Shown here piece by piece: positions 8,849-18,083 of a DNA stretch of 64,000 nucleotides (position 1 is the first letter of the stretch; each line of letters begins with the position of its first letter). The stretch is taken from NCBI RefSeq assembly GCF_000708265.2, contig NZ_JCKI01000007.1, forward strand, positions 265,626 to 329,625. Direction: 5' to 3'. The notes beneath the pieces are model-generated. The model was given only the letters and a program-made list of their open reading frames with translations, was not told the origin of the DNA and did no database searches. This stretch comes from Pedobacter sp. R20-19. GTDB taxonomy: Bacteria > Bacteroidota > Bacteroidia > Sphingobacteriales > Sphingobacteriaceae. A program made the position numbers and the translations under genes.

Positions 8849-10726
8849 CTAGTATCCCGGATTTTGCTCAAGTAAATTATTTTTATTTACCTCATCGCGG
8901 CTAAATGGCCTGAAATAAAGTTTATTGTCCCAACTGCGGTTTTCCTGCGCATTTTCTGTAATTGGAGTATAAGCGTAATCGTATACCGTAGCATCATAAT
9001 GGTAAGGAGCAGACATGGTTTTACCTGCCTTAAATTTGCCGGTAACTTTAATATAGGTAACTTTTCTACCCAATGTTTCTTCTGCAATTAACCATCGGCG
9101 GGTATCATGATAGCGTTGTTCCTCGTAAGCCATTTCAATACGGCGCTCATGACGGTAAGCCGTTCTTAAATCTGCCTGACTTGTTGCGGTTACAGCAGGC
9201 ATTCCAGCCCTAAAACGGATTCTATTTAACCAAGTAGTAGCATTGGTTAGTTCACCAAGTTCAATACTAGCCTCAATATAATTAAATACAGCTTCGGTGT
9301 ACCTGAAAAATGGCCATGGAATGGTTTGAGGAGCAGATGCATCTACAATGTTTGGATCCGGATCAATAAATTTATGGTAATAATAACCCGTCCAGCTACC
9401 GTTCCAGTTTTCAATTGAACTCGCTCTGGTATCTAAACCCTTAAAATCGGTTACACTACCATTACTCAATAAATCGTATACGCCAGTTTGAATCTGATTT
9501 GCCGGATCTACATTACCTGATGCTTTATCACGTGGTTTCCAGCCAGCACCATCATATAAGATTGTGGCATAAAAGCGTGGATCTCTATTTTGATAAGGGT
9601 TTGCTTTTTGTGCAGCATTGTTCCAGCTAAATTTACTTCCATCACTCATTTCGTAATCATCAACCAACAAACCAATTGGGGTATTGCCCGCCCAGTTGTG
9701 GTAACCGTTAGGCCCATTCTGCTGTGCATGCCTGTTATTACTCAAGGTGATAAAATACCTTCCAAAAATTAACTCGGAAGCGGCAGAGGCATCAATACCT
9801 GGTGCCTTACTACCACCACCCATGGCAATACTTTTAAAGTTTAACTGTCCGTCAGTAGCCGGTGCAGAAAGTGTTAGTTTGTAACCTGTACCCGCATCCA
9901 ACACTGCTTTGGCAGCTGTTTGTGCCAAACGATAACGCTCTGTTTGATTACCTGATGCATAGGATAGAAAATCTAATTTCTGGGCCGGTATTCCACTAAT
10001 TTTTGCTGTAATCTTTGCCCGGTCATGAAGGTCGCTTGCCGCATAGATTAATACCCTGGATTTTAACGCAAGAGCAGCTAAAGCATTTGTACGGCCCTTA
10101 TCCAATGTTTTTCCAGTCAGTAATTTACTGGCTTCATCACAATCCTTAACAATGAAGTTAACACACTCTTCATAGGTATTACGTTTAACATTGAAATCAT
10201 CACTCAAACCGTAGGTTTTTGTAATAATGGCTACAGAACCATAATAACGTAATAGTTGTTGGTAAAAATAAGCCCTCAAAAAGTAAGCTTCACCCAATAA
10301 CTGATCTTTTAAACTTTGGCTACTCAATCCGTTATCTCCACCAGTAATTCTTTCAATAGTGATATTACAGGCTCTGATCCGATTATACATTTGTTTATAC
10401 CCCCAGGTATCATCTACCCAACCTAATGTAGAAGGATTTATGGTTGCATTATTAACCAGATCAATACCACGGGTGGGGTGTGTAAACAGTGCCTCATCTG
10501 ATACCGATGCCAGCATTTGCTCAGAAAAGCCACCATTACTTAAACCATTGTAGATATCATTAACAAAGGCCTGGGCAAGCGCCGGATCTTTCCATACCAG
10601 ATCAGCAGATATTTTATCTGGCGGAGTTACATCCATAAAATCTTTTTTACAAGACATTGCAAAAAAGGTGATCAAAACTAATATATATAAAGTTTTATAT
10701 TGAATTATTGCTTTCATATTTTTCAT
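8849..10726 (-). CDS. RagB/SusD family nutrient uptake lipoprotein
   Basis: A 625-residue surface lipoprotein that forms the lid of a SusCD transporter. It has a lipobox (FFAMSC, Cys26) and the SusD-type helical N-terminus (LLGEAYFLRAYFYQQLLRYYG around 145-165). The C-terminal family block RHERRIEMAYEEQRYHDTRRW (in pieces around 528-548) is present, and the protein ends in NNLLEQNPGY, typical of this family. Two ATGs (10726, 10717) are possible starts. It begins 21 bp after the susC-like stop, so the two are one operon. No glycosidase, sulfatase, peptidase or sigma/anti-sigma gene lies beside the pair, so the ligand cannot be guessed. Confidence 0.93.
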   Translation of the reverse strand: MKNMKAIIQYKTLYILVLITFFAMSCKKDFMDVTPPDKISADLVWKDPALAQAFVNDIYNGLSNGGFSEQMLASVSDEALFTHPTRGIDLVNNATINPSTLGWVDDTWGYKQMYNRIRACNITIERITGGDNGLSSQSLKDQLLGEAYFLRAYFYQQLLRYYGSVAIITKTYGLSDDFNVKRNTYEECVNFIVKDCDEASKLLTGKTLDKGRTNALAALALKSRVLIYAASDLHDRAKITAKISGIPAQKLDFLSYASGNQTERYRLAQTAAKAVLDAGTGYKLTLSAPATDGQLNFKSIAMGGGSKAPGIDASAASELIFGRYFITLSNNRHAQQNGPNGYHNWAGNTPIGLLVDDYEMSDGSKFSWNNAAQKANPYQNRDPRFYATILYDGAGWKPRDKASGNVDPANQIQTGVYDLLSNGSVTDFKGLDTRASSIENWNGSWTGYYYHKFIDPDPNIVDASAPQTIPWPFFRYTEAVFNYIEASIELGELTNATTWLNRIRFRAGMPAVTATSQADLRTAYRHERRIEMAYEEQRYHDTRRWLIAEETLGRKVTYIKVTGKFKAGKTMSAPYHYDATVYDYAYTPITENAQENRSWDNKLYFRPFSRDEVNKNNLLEQNPGY

Positions 10727-10747
10727 GATTATTGATAAACAGTATAA

Positions 10748-13700
10748 CTAAAAAGAGGCTTTAATACCCATGTTAATTACCCTTGCCTGAGGATAATACT
10801 GTCCACTTGAATTCGTTGATTCAGGATCCCAAACTTTAACCTTGTCAAGGGTAGCCAGGTTAAGTCCATTGGCATACACCCTTACGGCATTTAATCCAAT
10901 TTTTTCGACCAGCTTGTTTGGTAAAGTATAACCCAGCTCCACATTTTTAAGCCTGATGTAATTATTGCTTCTTAACCAATAGGTATTGTTTAAAGCATTG
11001 TTGCTATCTGTATAATAGCTAGATCCTCTGTTTGATAAGCGTGGATCTACTGAACTTGGGTTATCAATACTCCAACGGTTTTGATAAGACCATTCTAAGA
11101 AATTCCCTATATCACCAGATTCCGTTACACCTACAATTTGCATCCCACCTGTAGCACCCTGAATAAGCATCGATAAGTCGAAACCTTTATATTGAAGGTT
11201 TAAATTAAAACCACCGGTAAACGTAGGCGTTCCATTCTTATCTAAACGAATTTTATCATCAGCATTAATTTTTCCATCTCCGTTAATATCTTTAAATTTC
11301 ATATCGCCCGGGCGCAGATTATTAGTTAATGCACTATAATTAAGCGTATTCGCATTAATTTCTGCCTGATCTCTAAATACGCCGTCATAATCATATACCA
11401 ACCAGGCATTGGTTACTCTCCCAGTCGTGCGTTGCCATTCCGGAGCACCTGGTGTTTCATCCCAAAAAATAATTTTGTTTTTGGCATAACCGCCATTTAC
11501 ACTTACACCAAAATTTAAATCACCTACCTGATCATTGTAACTTAATTTAAATTCGAAACCTTTATTATTTACTTTCCCTAAATTAACAGGAGGCAACTGA
11601 TCCGTAATACCCGAACTTTCTGGAACGGAGCTACCTCGACTAATTAAAATATTTGTTCTTTTGTTATAGAAATAGTCAAACTCCAACGCTAATTTATTAT
11701 CTAAAAAAGACGCATCTAAACCAATATTGGTATTATTCGCAACCTCCCATCCAAAGTCTAGATTTGGGACTTTGCCTTCATAAATAGATTTGGTAACTGC
11801 ATCATTAAAAATATAACTTCCAAAATTCATTAAACTCAGATACTGGTATTCTTGCAGGGCATCGCCGAAGTAAGCCTCAGCCCCCATTTGACCATACGAA
11901 GCCCTTATTTTTAAGTTATTAATGAAGCTCACATTGTTTTTAAAAAAGTCTTCTTCTGATAAACGCCAACCTACTGATACACCAGGGAAGAAACCAAATC
12001 GCCTGTTAGTTGGAAATATATAAGAACCATCTACACGCCATAGAAATTCTGCCAGGTATTTTTCTTTGTAATTATATCCTGCTCTTCCAAAATAACTTAA
12101 ACGAGCCCTATTGTACAAATTATTTGGATCGCCAGGATTATTCCCTAACGACTGCTCCTTTTCATCACCGCCTAATAACTGCTCAATGGCTGAGGAAAGA
12201 AAATATCTCCTGAAAGCTGTAAAACCATCGTTCGCAACTTGTTCTCGTGTTGTACCCGCCATTAAACCAATGGTATGCTCGCCTATTTTCTTATCATAGT
12301 TAATCATTCCAGTTAAGTTAGTAGCGAGCTGGCCACCTGCAGTTTCCCTTAATCTGGGGTCAGTATATTGAGAACGAACCGATCCGGTTAAAACAGGAGT
12401 TACCCCATCAGCCTCAAATGTTTTCTTGTCCCAATCGTAAAGGGTCCATGGCAATTGCCAGTTTTTCTGTCTTCCTGAATATTTATCAATCGCAGCAGTT
12501 CCGGTTACTTTTAAACCATCCACTCCAGGTATTTTGATTTCTACCTTTCCTGTAGTCTGAAAGTAATCCCTTACATCTTTGTTGTATCCTGTTAAATCTG
12601 TAGTAGACACCACCGGATTATAGCCATACTCAATATCTCTGCCTGGCAATCCGTTAGGCCATACGGCAATTTCTGTAGGTCTACCCCGCATTAAAAACCT
12701 AAAGATATCACCTGCACTAACCGTTGGAAAGTTTCGGTTTTCCTCTCGTGCGGTTACGCCTAATGTCGTAGTGATGTATTTATTTAATTTAGCTTCCAGG
12801 TTAAAGCGCATATCATATTGCTTATAACCTGTAGCAGAATTTTTATAGTAACCATCCTGATTAAGATAACCTAATGAAACCAGGTATTTCACGTTTTCTG
12901 TACCGCCGTTAATCTGAACGTTATGCCTTTGTTGCGGAGACCATTTTTGAAAAGTAGTATCAAACCAATCGGTATTAGGATAACGCAAAGGATCTGAACC
13001 ATCACCAAATTTTCGAATTTCATCAGGTTTGTAAGTTGCATTGATGGTTTTTCCTGAAGGAGATTGATAAGTACCTGTTGATTTAAAACTATTCCAGGCA
13101 GCCGACCATTCATTTGGGTTAAGATCAGAGCCGAAAATATTCAGTTCATTTAATATCTCAGCATATTGTGTGGAATTGGCCATTTTTGGAATCCGTGTAG
13201 GTTGTTGCAAACCATAGCTAAAATCATAAGAAAACTGTGGCTTTCCTGATTTTCCTAACCTGGTGGTAATGAGAATTACCCCATTTGCAGCCTGTGAACC
13301 ATAAATAGCTGCAGATGCATCTTTCAAAACAGATACACTTTCGATATCATTGGGGTTAATCCGTTCAATTCCACCAGCCCGGTTAGGAATCCCATCAATA
13401 ACGATAAGCGCATTATTATTTCCTAATGAATTAATCCCCCGAATACGGATGGTAGACCCATCATATCCTGGCTCACCACTGCCCTGCAAAGCAGTTACAC
13501 CAGGTAAACGCCCGGCTAATGAGTTTGATAAGTTTACAGATGATGATTTGGCAAGTTCCGTACCTTTTACGGATGCTACGGCTCCGGAAACAACAGCTTT
13601 CTTTTGTGTTCCATATCCTACAACAATCACCTCTGATAAGTTTTGATTGTTTTCTAATAAACGAACGGTAATACTGGTTTGATTTTTAACCTGCACTTCC

Positions 13701-14014
13701 TGATCTGTGTAACCTACGTAGCTAAAGATCAAGGTGGCATCTTCAGGAACTTTGATACTAAATTTACCGGCACCGTCTGTTACCGTAGCTGCGGTTCCTC
13801 CCTTTAATTTAACACTTACGCCTGGAATAGGCCCTTTGGCATCATTAACCTGCCCTTTCACAACAATATCCTGAAGTTGAGGCTTATAAAAGAGAGATCT
13901 TTTTCCTGGCAATGCTTCAGCAGAAAAGGTCACAAATGGTAAAAAAACGAAACAGCTACCATACGCAAGAAACATGCTTTTTCTGGCAAAATTCTTCCAT
14001 AGATTTTTTTTCAT
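10748..14014 (-). CDS. SusC/RagA family TonB-linked outer-membrane protein
   Basis: A 1088-residue SusC-type transporter. After the signal sequence there is a carboxypeptidase-like domain (about 48-125, VVKGQVNDAKGPIPGVSV), then the SusC hallmark SEVIVVGYGTQKKAVVSGAV (about 128-147) and the plug (IRIRGINSLGNNNALIVIDG, ASAAIYGSQAANGVILITT). The long beta-barrel ends in NMGIKASF. With the SusD partner it should import a sizeable nutrient, glycan or peptide, across the outer membrane. Expression control is not visible: no FecR/ECF pair or hybrid sensor is adjacent. Confidence 0.94.
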   Translation of the reverse strand: MKKNLWKNFARKSMFLAYGSCFVFLPFVTFSAEALPGKRSLFYKPQLQDIVVKGQVNDAKGPIPGVSVKLKGGTAATVTDGAGKFSIKVPEDATLIFSYVGYTDQEVQVKNQTSITVRLLENNQNLSEVIVVGYGTQKKAVVSGAVASVKGTELAKSSSVNLSNSLAGRLPGVTALQGSGEPGYDGSTIRIRGINSLGNNNALIVIDGIPNRAGGIERINPNDIESVSVLKDASAAIYGSQAANGVILITTRLGKSGKPQFSYDFSYGLQQPTRIPKMANSTQYAEILNELNIFGSDLNPNEWSAAWNSFKSTGTYQSPSGKTINATYKPDEIRKFGDGSDPLRYPNTDWFDTTFQKWSPQQRHNVQINGGTENVKYLVSLGYLNQDGYYKNSATGYKQYDMRFNLEAKLNKYITTTLGVTAREENRNFPTVSAGDIFRFLMRGRPTEIAVWPNGLPGRDIEYGYNPVVSTTDLTGYNKDVRDYFQTTGKVEIKIPGVDGLKVTGTAAIDKYSGRQKNWQLPWTLYDWDKKTFEADGVTPVLTGSVRSQYTDPRLRETAGGQLATNLTGMINYDKKIGEHTIGLMAGTTREQVANDGFTAFRRYFLSSAIEQLLGGDEKEQSLGNNPGDPNNLYNRARLSYFGRAGYNYKEKYLAEFLWRVDGSYIFPTNRRFGFFPGVSVGWRLSEEDFFKNNVSFINNLKIRASYGQMGAEAYFGDALQEYQYLSLMNFGSYIFNDAVTKSIYEGKVPNLDFGWEVANNTNIGLDASFLDNKLALEFDYFYNKRTNILISRGSSVPESSGITDQLPPVNLGKVNNKGFEFKLSYNDQVGDLNFGVSVNGGYAKNKIIFWDETPGAPEWQRTTGRVTNAWLVYDYDGVFRDQAEINANTLNYSALTNNLRPGDMKFKDINGDGKINADDKIRLDKNGTPTFTGGFNLNLQYKGFDLSMLIQGATGGMQIVGVTESGDIGNFLEWSYQNRWSIDNPSSVDPRLSNRGSSYYTDSNNALNNTYWLRSNNYIRLKNVELGYTLPNKLVEKIGLNAVRVYANGLNLATLDKVKVWDPESTNSSGQYYPQARVINMGIKASF

Positions 14015-14443
14015 GGGATTTGATTTATTTGGTTAGGGATTAGTTACAACGCAATCTATTATGAATGACTTGTTATTAAGCTATTTGCTATTATAACTAA
14101 CTGATATAATTACTTACATCACACTACCAAAAAATAAGGCCCCCTATCGAATTATATCAATAATCATTCAACCAATATGATTTATTTGCAGACAGCTTTA
14201 AGCTGTATTTTGGGTAGGAAAGAAGATAAATACGTTGGTATTTACATCAAATTACCGACTAATAGTTCATATTTGGTTTAATGCAAGATAAACATATTAT
14301 ATATAAAACCGAGATAGAAATCGTAACTATTTTGCTAAGAAATAAGAATGGGGAATCACGATAAAAAATGATCAAATTAATCATACACAGAAACTTAATT
14401 ATGTAAAATAGTGCCCAAGAATAGAATAACTGGTGATAATTTA
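14015..14443. other. Intergenic region upstream of susC-like gene
   Basis: 429 bp of AT-rich DNA without a supported gene. It must contain the susC promoter (minus strand) and the 3' end of the recG transcript unit. No perfect TAnnTTTG box or hairpin terminator could be found by eye. Confidence 0.4.
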
Positions 14444-16549
14444 TTAACTAATCTTATCAAAGGAAATGCCCCTCTCCAACTTTTGCAAATGAGTTTTCAG
14501 GATGGTATTTTCTGGCTTTTCTAATTTTGGATCAGCTTCAAAAAGTTCGATAACCGTATTTCTTGCTTCAGCCAGGATAGCCTGATCTGTTGCCAAATCT
14601 GCTAATTTTAAATCAAGAACCCCACTCTGCTGTGTTCCTGTAATATCGCCGGGGCCACGAAGTTGTAAATCAATTTCTGAAATTTCGAAACCATTATTGG
14701 TTCTTACCATGGTTTCTAAACGGACCTTACCTTCTTTACTTAACTTGTTTCCACTCATTAAAATACAGAAAGATTGCTCCGCTCCGCGACCTACACGACC
14801 ACGTAACTGATGTAGTTGAGAAAGCCCGAAGCGCTCTGCATTTTCAATCACCATTACCGAGGCATTAGGAACATTTACCCCAACTTCAATAACTGTTGTA
14901 GCAACCATGATCTGACTTTTACCATCAATAAATTGCTGCATTTCAAATTGCTTGTCGGCATTAGGCATCTGTCCATGTACAATACTGATCTGATAATCTG
15001 GCCGGGGAAACTGATAGCTGAGCTGCTCCACTCCAGCCTCAAGATGTAGTAAATCAAGCTTCTCGCTTTCTTTAATTAAGGGGTAAACAATATAAACCTG
15101 ACGGCCTTTAGCAATTTCCTGCTTCATAAAGCCAAACATACGGAGCCGTTGCCCTTCAAAAAGGTGACGTGTTTCAATAGGCTTTCTTCCTGCTGGAAGT
15201 TCATCAATCACAGAAACATCCAGATCACCATATAACGTCATCGCCAGCGTACGAGGAATCGGTGTAGCAGTCATCACTAAAATATGTGGCGGGATAATAT
15301 TTTTTCGCCACAACTTAGCCCGTTGTTCCACCCCAAAACGATGCTGCTCATCTATGACCACCAAGCCTAAATTATTGAATTTAACATTGTCTTCAATTAA
15401 AGCATGCGTACCAATTAAGATATCGATTTCGCCATTTTCTAATTGCTCATGTAAAATAATCCGCTCTTTCTTTTTTGTATTTCCAGTGAGGATGGCAACC
15501 TTAACCAAATCATCAGTAACCAATTCGATTATAGACGCATAATGTTGGCGGGCCAAAATTTCTGTTGGCGCCATCATACAGGCTTGATAACCATTATCAT
15601 TCGCCAGGAGCATACTCATCAATGCAACTGCAGTTTTTCCACTGCCAACGTCGCCCTGAACCAACCTGTTCATTTGAACGGCTCTTTGCGTATCTATTCG
15701 AATTTCCTTAATTACCCTTTTCTGAGCATTTGTAAGTTCGAATGGAAGAAACTCCTTATAAAACCGGTTTACCTTTTCTCCTACTTTTCCGAAACTGGCG
15801 CCTTTAAATTTCAACTGGCGAAGTTGCTTATTGTGCAATAACTGAAGCTGAATAAAAAACAATTCTTCAAACTTCAGTCTTCTTTCCGCATCATTTAATT
15901 CCTGCTGGTTTTTGGGGAAATGAATATTCAGCAAAGCCCTTCTTTTATCAGTCAGTTGATATTTATCGATAATATAGGTTGGTAAGTTTTCCTGAACCTG
16001 GGGAATCACTTGATCCAGCAATCCGGCAATAAGCCTTTGGATACCTTTAGAATCTAGTGTAAATTTTTTAAGCTTTTCTGTAGAGTGATAAACGGGTTGT
16101 AAGGTGAGGTTACCCCTGCCGACAGTTTTATGCTGATACAGTTCCATTTCAGGATGTGAAATGCTGAATGTTCCATTAAACAGTGTTGGCTTGCCAAAGG
16201 CTACATAAGCTGTCCCTACGATAATATTTTCATCCACCCATTTTAAGCTCTGAAACCAAACCAGTTCCATGATTCCGGTTTCATCTTTAAAAGCTGCCAC
16301 AATCCGTTTGGCTCGTTTATCGCCAATTACCTTTTTATTAATCACCCGCCCAATAATTTGAATATAGGAGGAGTCGGGATTAATCTGGTTGATTTTAAAA
16401 TACTTTGTACGGTCAATATAGCGAAAAGGATAGTGCGACAGCATATCCTGAAAAGTGAACAGACCAAGGTCTTTTTTCAAAACATCTGCCCGACTTGGCC
16501 CTACGCCTTTTATAAACTCAATAGGTGTATCTAAGATCGGATTCGACAA
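14444..16549 (-). CDS. recG: ATP-dependent DNA helicase RecG
   Basis: A 701-residue helicase that regresses stalled replication forks and processes branched intermediates. The N-terminal wedge/OB region (TPIEFIKGVGPSRADVL, then SYIQIIGRV) is followed by helicase motifs: Walker A QGDVGSGKTAVA (about 299), DEQH box (VIDEQHRFGV, about 400), MTATPIPRTLA and the RecG-typical QLHQLRGRVGRG. The length is normal for the family. The start appears to be TTG, because the next ATG (codon 36) would delete conserved wedge sequence. It is the last gene of a tight minus-strand operon, 5 bp after the EamA gene. Confidence 0.95.
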   Translation of the reverse strand: MSNPILDTPIEFIKGVGPSRADVLKKDLGLFTFQDMLSHYPFRYIDRTKYFKINQINPDSSYIQIIGRVINKKVIGDKRAKRIVAAFKDETGIMELVWFQSLKWVDENIIVGTAYVAFGKPTLFNGTFSISHPEMELYQHKTVGRGNLTLQPVYHSTEKLKKFTLDSKGIQRLIAGLLDQVIPQVQENLPTYIIDKYQLTDKRRALLNIHFPKNQQELNDAERRLKFEELFFIQLQLLHNKQLRQLKFKGASFGKVGEKVNRFYKEFLPFELTNAQKRVIKEIRIDTQRAVQMNRLVQGDVGSGKTAVALMSMLLANDNGYQACMMAPTEILARQHYASIIELVTDDLVKVAILTGNTKKKERIILHEQLENGEIDILIGTHALIEDNVKFNNLGLVVIDEQHRFGVEQRAKLWRKNIIPPHILVMTATPIPRTLAMTLYGDLDVSVIDELPAGRKPIETRHLFEGQRLRMFGFMKQEIAKGRQVYIVYPLIKESEKLDLLHLEAGVEQLSYQFPRPDYQISIVHGQMPNADKQFEMQQFIDGKSQIMVATTVIEVGVNVPNASVMVIENAERFGLSQLHQLRGRVGRGAEQSFCILMSGNKLSKEGKVRLETMVRTNNGFEISEIDLQLRGPGDITGTQQSGVLDLKLADLATDQAILAEARNTVIELFEADPKLEKPENTILKTHLQKLERGISFDKIS

Positions 16550-16554
16550 AATTT

Positions 16555-17457
16555 TTATACTTTTTTAGCGATCATGCCTTTTAACAAATGTGCATTAAAA
16601 ATAACAATCGATAAGAGTAAAAGCAAATAAGCAAAAAGCTGATGGATATCTATATTCTCCTTGAAATAAAAAAATGCCACAGCAAATGCAACGATAGGAT
16701 TAATATAGATTAAAATACCCAATGCAGATGAGGGCATCCCTACCAGTGCATAAGCATTTAAAAAAAGTGGAATAATGGTAAACACTATTGCAATAAGAAA
16801 AATATGCAACCAAAAGGATGTTACTATCGGAAATGGTCCCGAACTCATCAGGTATCCTGGTAAAATAATCGCACCAGATAAAATAAGCTGAATCCCTAAT
16901 AAGTTAAATTTATCTACATCCTTAATAACCTTCAGTAAGATAATATATACCGCATAAAATGAAGCGATCAATATTGCCCATAAAACTTCATATAAAGAAC
17001 CTGTTGCCAGCAAAATGATGCTGATTAGCGCAATAGCAAGCGCTATGATTTTAATTTTTGTAAGTTGTTCCTTTAACAAAACAAAACCACATAGTGCAGT
17101 AATAAGCGGGCAAACCATATAAGCAAATGCCGCAGCTTTTAAACTCACACTATTTACTGCATAGATATAAGTAAACCAATTCCCGGTAATTAAAAAAGCG
17201 GAGAGAATAGTTAAGAGTAATAGTCTCTTTTTTTTGCCAGATGGCAGCACTTTGAAATGCACAAAATCTTTTTGCAGCTGTTCTTTTCTAAACAACAATA
17301 TGCTTGCCCATACCACAATGATAGAAGCAAATATTCTATAGTATAAGATTTCCTGCGGAGGGAATCCCTTAAGGTTACGTAGAGGGATAGACATTGTTCC
17401 CCATATGATATAGGGAACAATACCTGCTATAAAAAATTTGCTTTTGCCTTTTTCCAA
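16555..17457 (-). CDS. EamA/DMT family transporter (RarD-like)
   Basis: A 300-residue inner-membrane protein with about ten hydrophobic helices in two EamA repeats, similar to RarD-type drug/metabolite transporters (FFIAGIVPYIIWGTMSIPLR at the N-terminus, a conserved RarD-like segment). The substrate is unknown. The only start that keeps this segment is TTG, directly after the ridA stop codon with no spacer, which suggests translational coupling. recG follows after 5 bp. Confidence 0.85.
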   Translation of the reverse strand: MEKGKSKFFIAGIVPYIIWGTMSIPLRNLKGFPPQEILYYRIFASIIVVWASILLFRKEQLQKDFVHFKVLPSGKKKRLLLLTILSAFLITGNWFTYIYAVNSVSLKAAAFAYMVCPLITALCGFVLLKEQLTKIKIIALAIALISIILLATGSLYEVLWAILIASFYAVYIILLKVIKDVDKFNLLGIQLILSGAIILPGYLMSSGPFPIVTSFWLHIFLIAIVFTIIPLFLNAYALVGMPSSALGILIYINPIVAFAVAFFYFKENIDIHQLFAYLLLLLSIVIFNAHLLKGMIAKKV

Positions 17458-17838
17458 TTATTCTACGATGGCAATAACTGAGATTTCTACATTTACATTT
17501 TTAGGCAATACCGATACTTGTACCGTTTCACGTGCAGGAAAATCTGCTGTAAAATATTGACCATAAATTTCGTTTACCTGTGCAAAGGTGCCCATATCAC
17601 TTAAGAAGATGGTTGATTTAACCACATGATCAAAATTTAAGCCTGCTTCTAATAAAACAGCTTTAAGATTCCGCATTACCTGATGGGTTTCATCCTCAAT
17701 ATTTCCGATATTTAATTCACCGTTCTCAGGGTTGATGGCTACCTGGCCAGAAACAAAAAGAAAGTTTCCTGCTTTTACAGCCTGACTATATGGCCCGATT
17801 GGTGCAGGCGCATTGGTTGTTGTAATAATTTGTTTCAT
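17458..17838 (-). CDS. ridA: RidA family reactive intermediate deaminase
   Basis: A 126-residue protein of normal RidA length. RidA trimers hydrolyse reactive enamine/imine intermediates released by PLP enzymes. The family signature is visible: APAPIGPYSQAVKAGNFLFVSG near the N-terminus (quoted in part), the substrate-binding arginine segment (FPARETVQVSVLP, about 100-112) and the terminal VEISVIAIVE. The ATG start sits 9 bp after the stop of a small membrane protein gene, within a four-gene minus-strand operon. Confidence 0.95.
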   Translation of the reverse strand: MKQIITTTNAPAPIGPYSQAVKAGNFLFVSGQVAINPENGELNIGNIEDETHQVMRNLKAVLLEAGLNFDHVVKSTIFLSDMGTFAQVNEIYGQYFTADFPARETVQVSVLPKNVNVEISVIAIVE

Positions 17839-17847
17839 AAAATAGAT

Positions 17848-17985
17848 TTATTTAGCAAGCCATTGTATAAGCTTGTAGATGATTCCTGCAAGGAAGATGA
17901 TGATGGCCAGTGCATTAATAAAATGCATAATCCTGATATTAATATTGTCAGGTCGGTTTGGATCTTTTTTCCGGAAGAAGTACAT
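17848..17985 (-). CDS. 45-aa single-helix membrane protein (DUF6728-like)
   Basis: A very short gene. The translation starts MYFFRKKDPNRPDNINIRIM and continues into one hydrophobic helix (about residues 21-40) and a short basic tail, IYKLIQWLAK. It is compatible with the small Sphingobacteriales family I know as DUF6728; the family name is from memory and should be checked. The start is ATG, and the gene lies 9 bp upstream of ridA in the same direction, so it is probably the first gene of the operon. Its function is unknown. A longer overlapping frame at the same place (17835-18017) is less plausible. Confidence 0.7.
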   Translation of the reverse strand: MYFFRKKDPNRPDNINIRIMHFINALAIIIFLAGIIYKLIQWLAK

Positions 17986-18031
17986 GACACAAACTTAATT
18001 AAAAAGCCTAACATCAAAAACTAAAAGGCAC

Positions 18032-18066
18032 AAAAAAAGTCCCGATTTGCATCGGGACTTTTTTTA
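18032..18066. terminator. Bidirectional-looking terminator after the ompA-like gene
   Basis: The stem AAGTCCCGAT / ATCGGGACTT with a TTGC loop is flanked by A- and T-runs on the two sides. It lies 18 bp beyond the stop codon of the minus-strand porin gene. Confidence 0.85.
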
Positions 18067-18083
18067 AACTTTATATTGAAAGA

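Noticed and set aside
17835..18017. A 60-codon minus-strand frame overlapping the small gene before ridA
   Set aside because: The overlapping 45-codon frame gives a charged N-terminus, one clean helix and proper spacing to ridA, whereas this one has an irregular composition.
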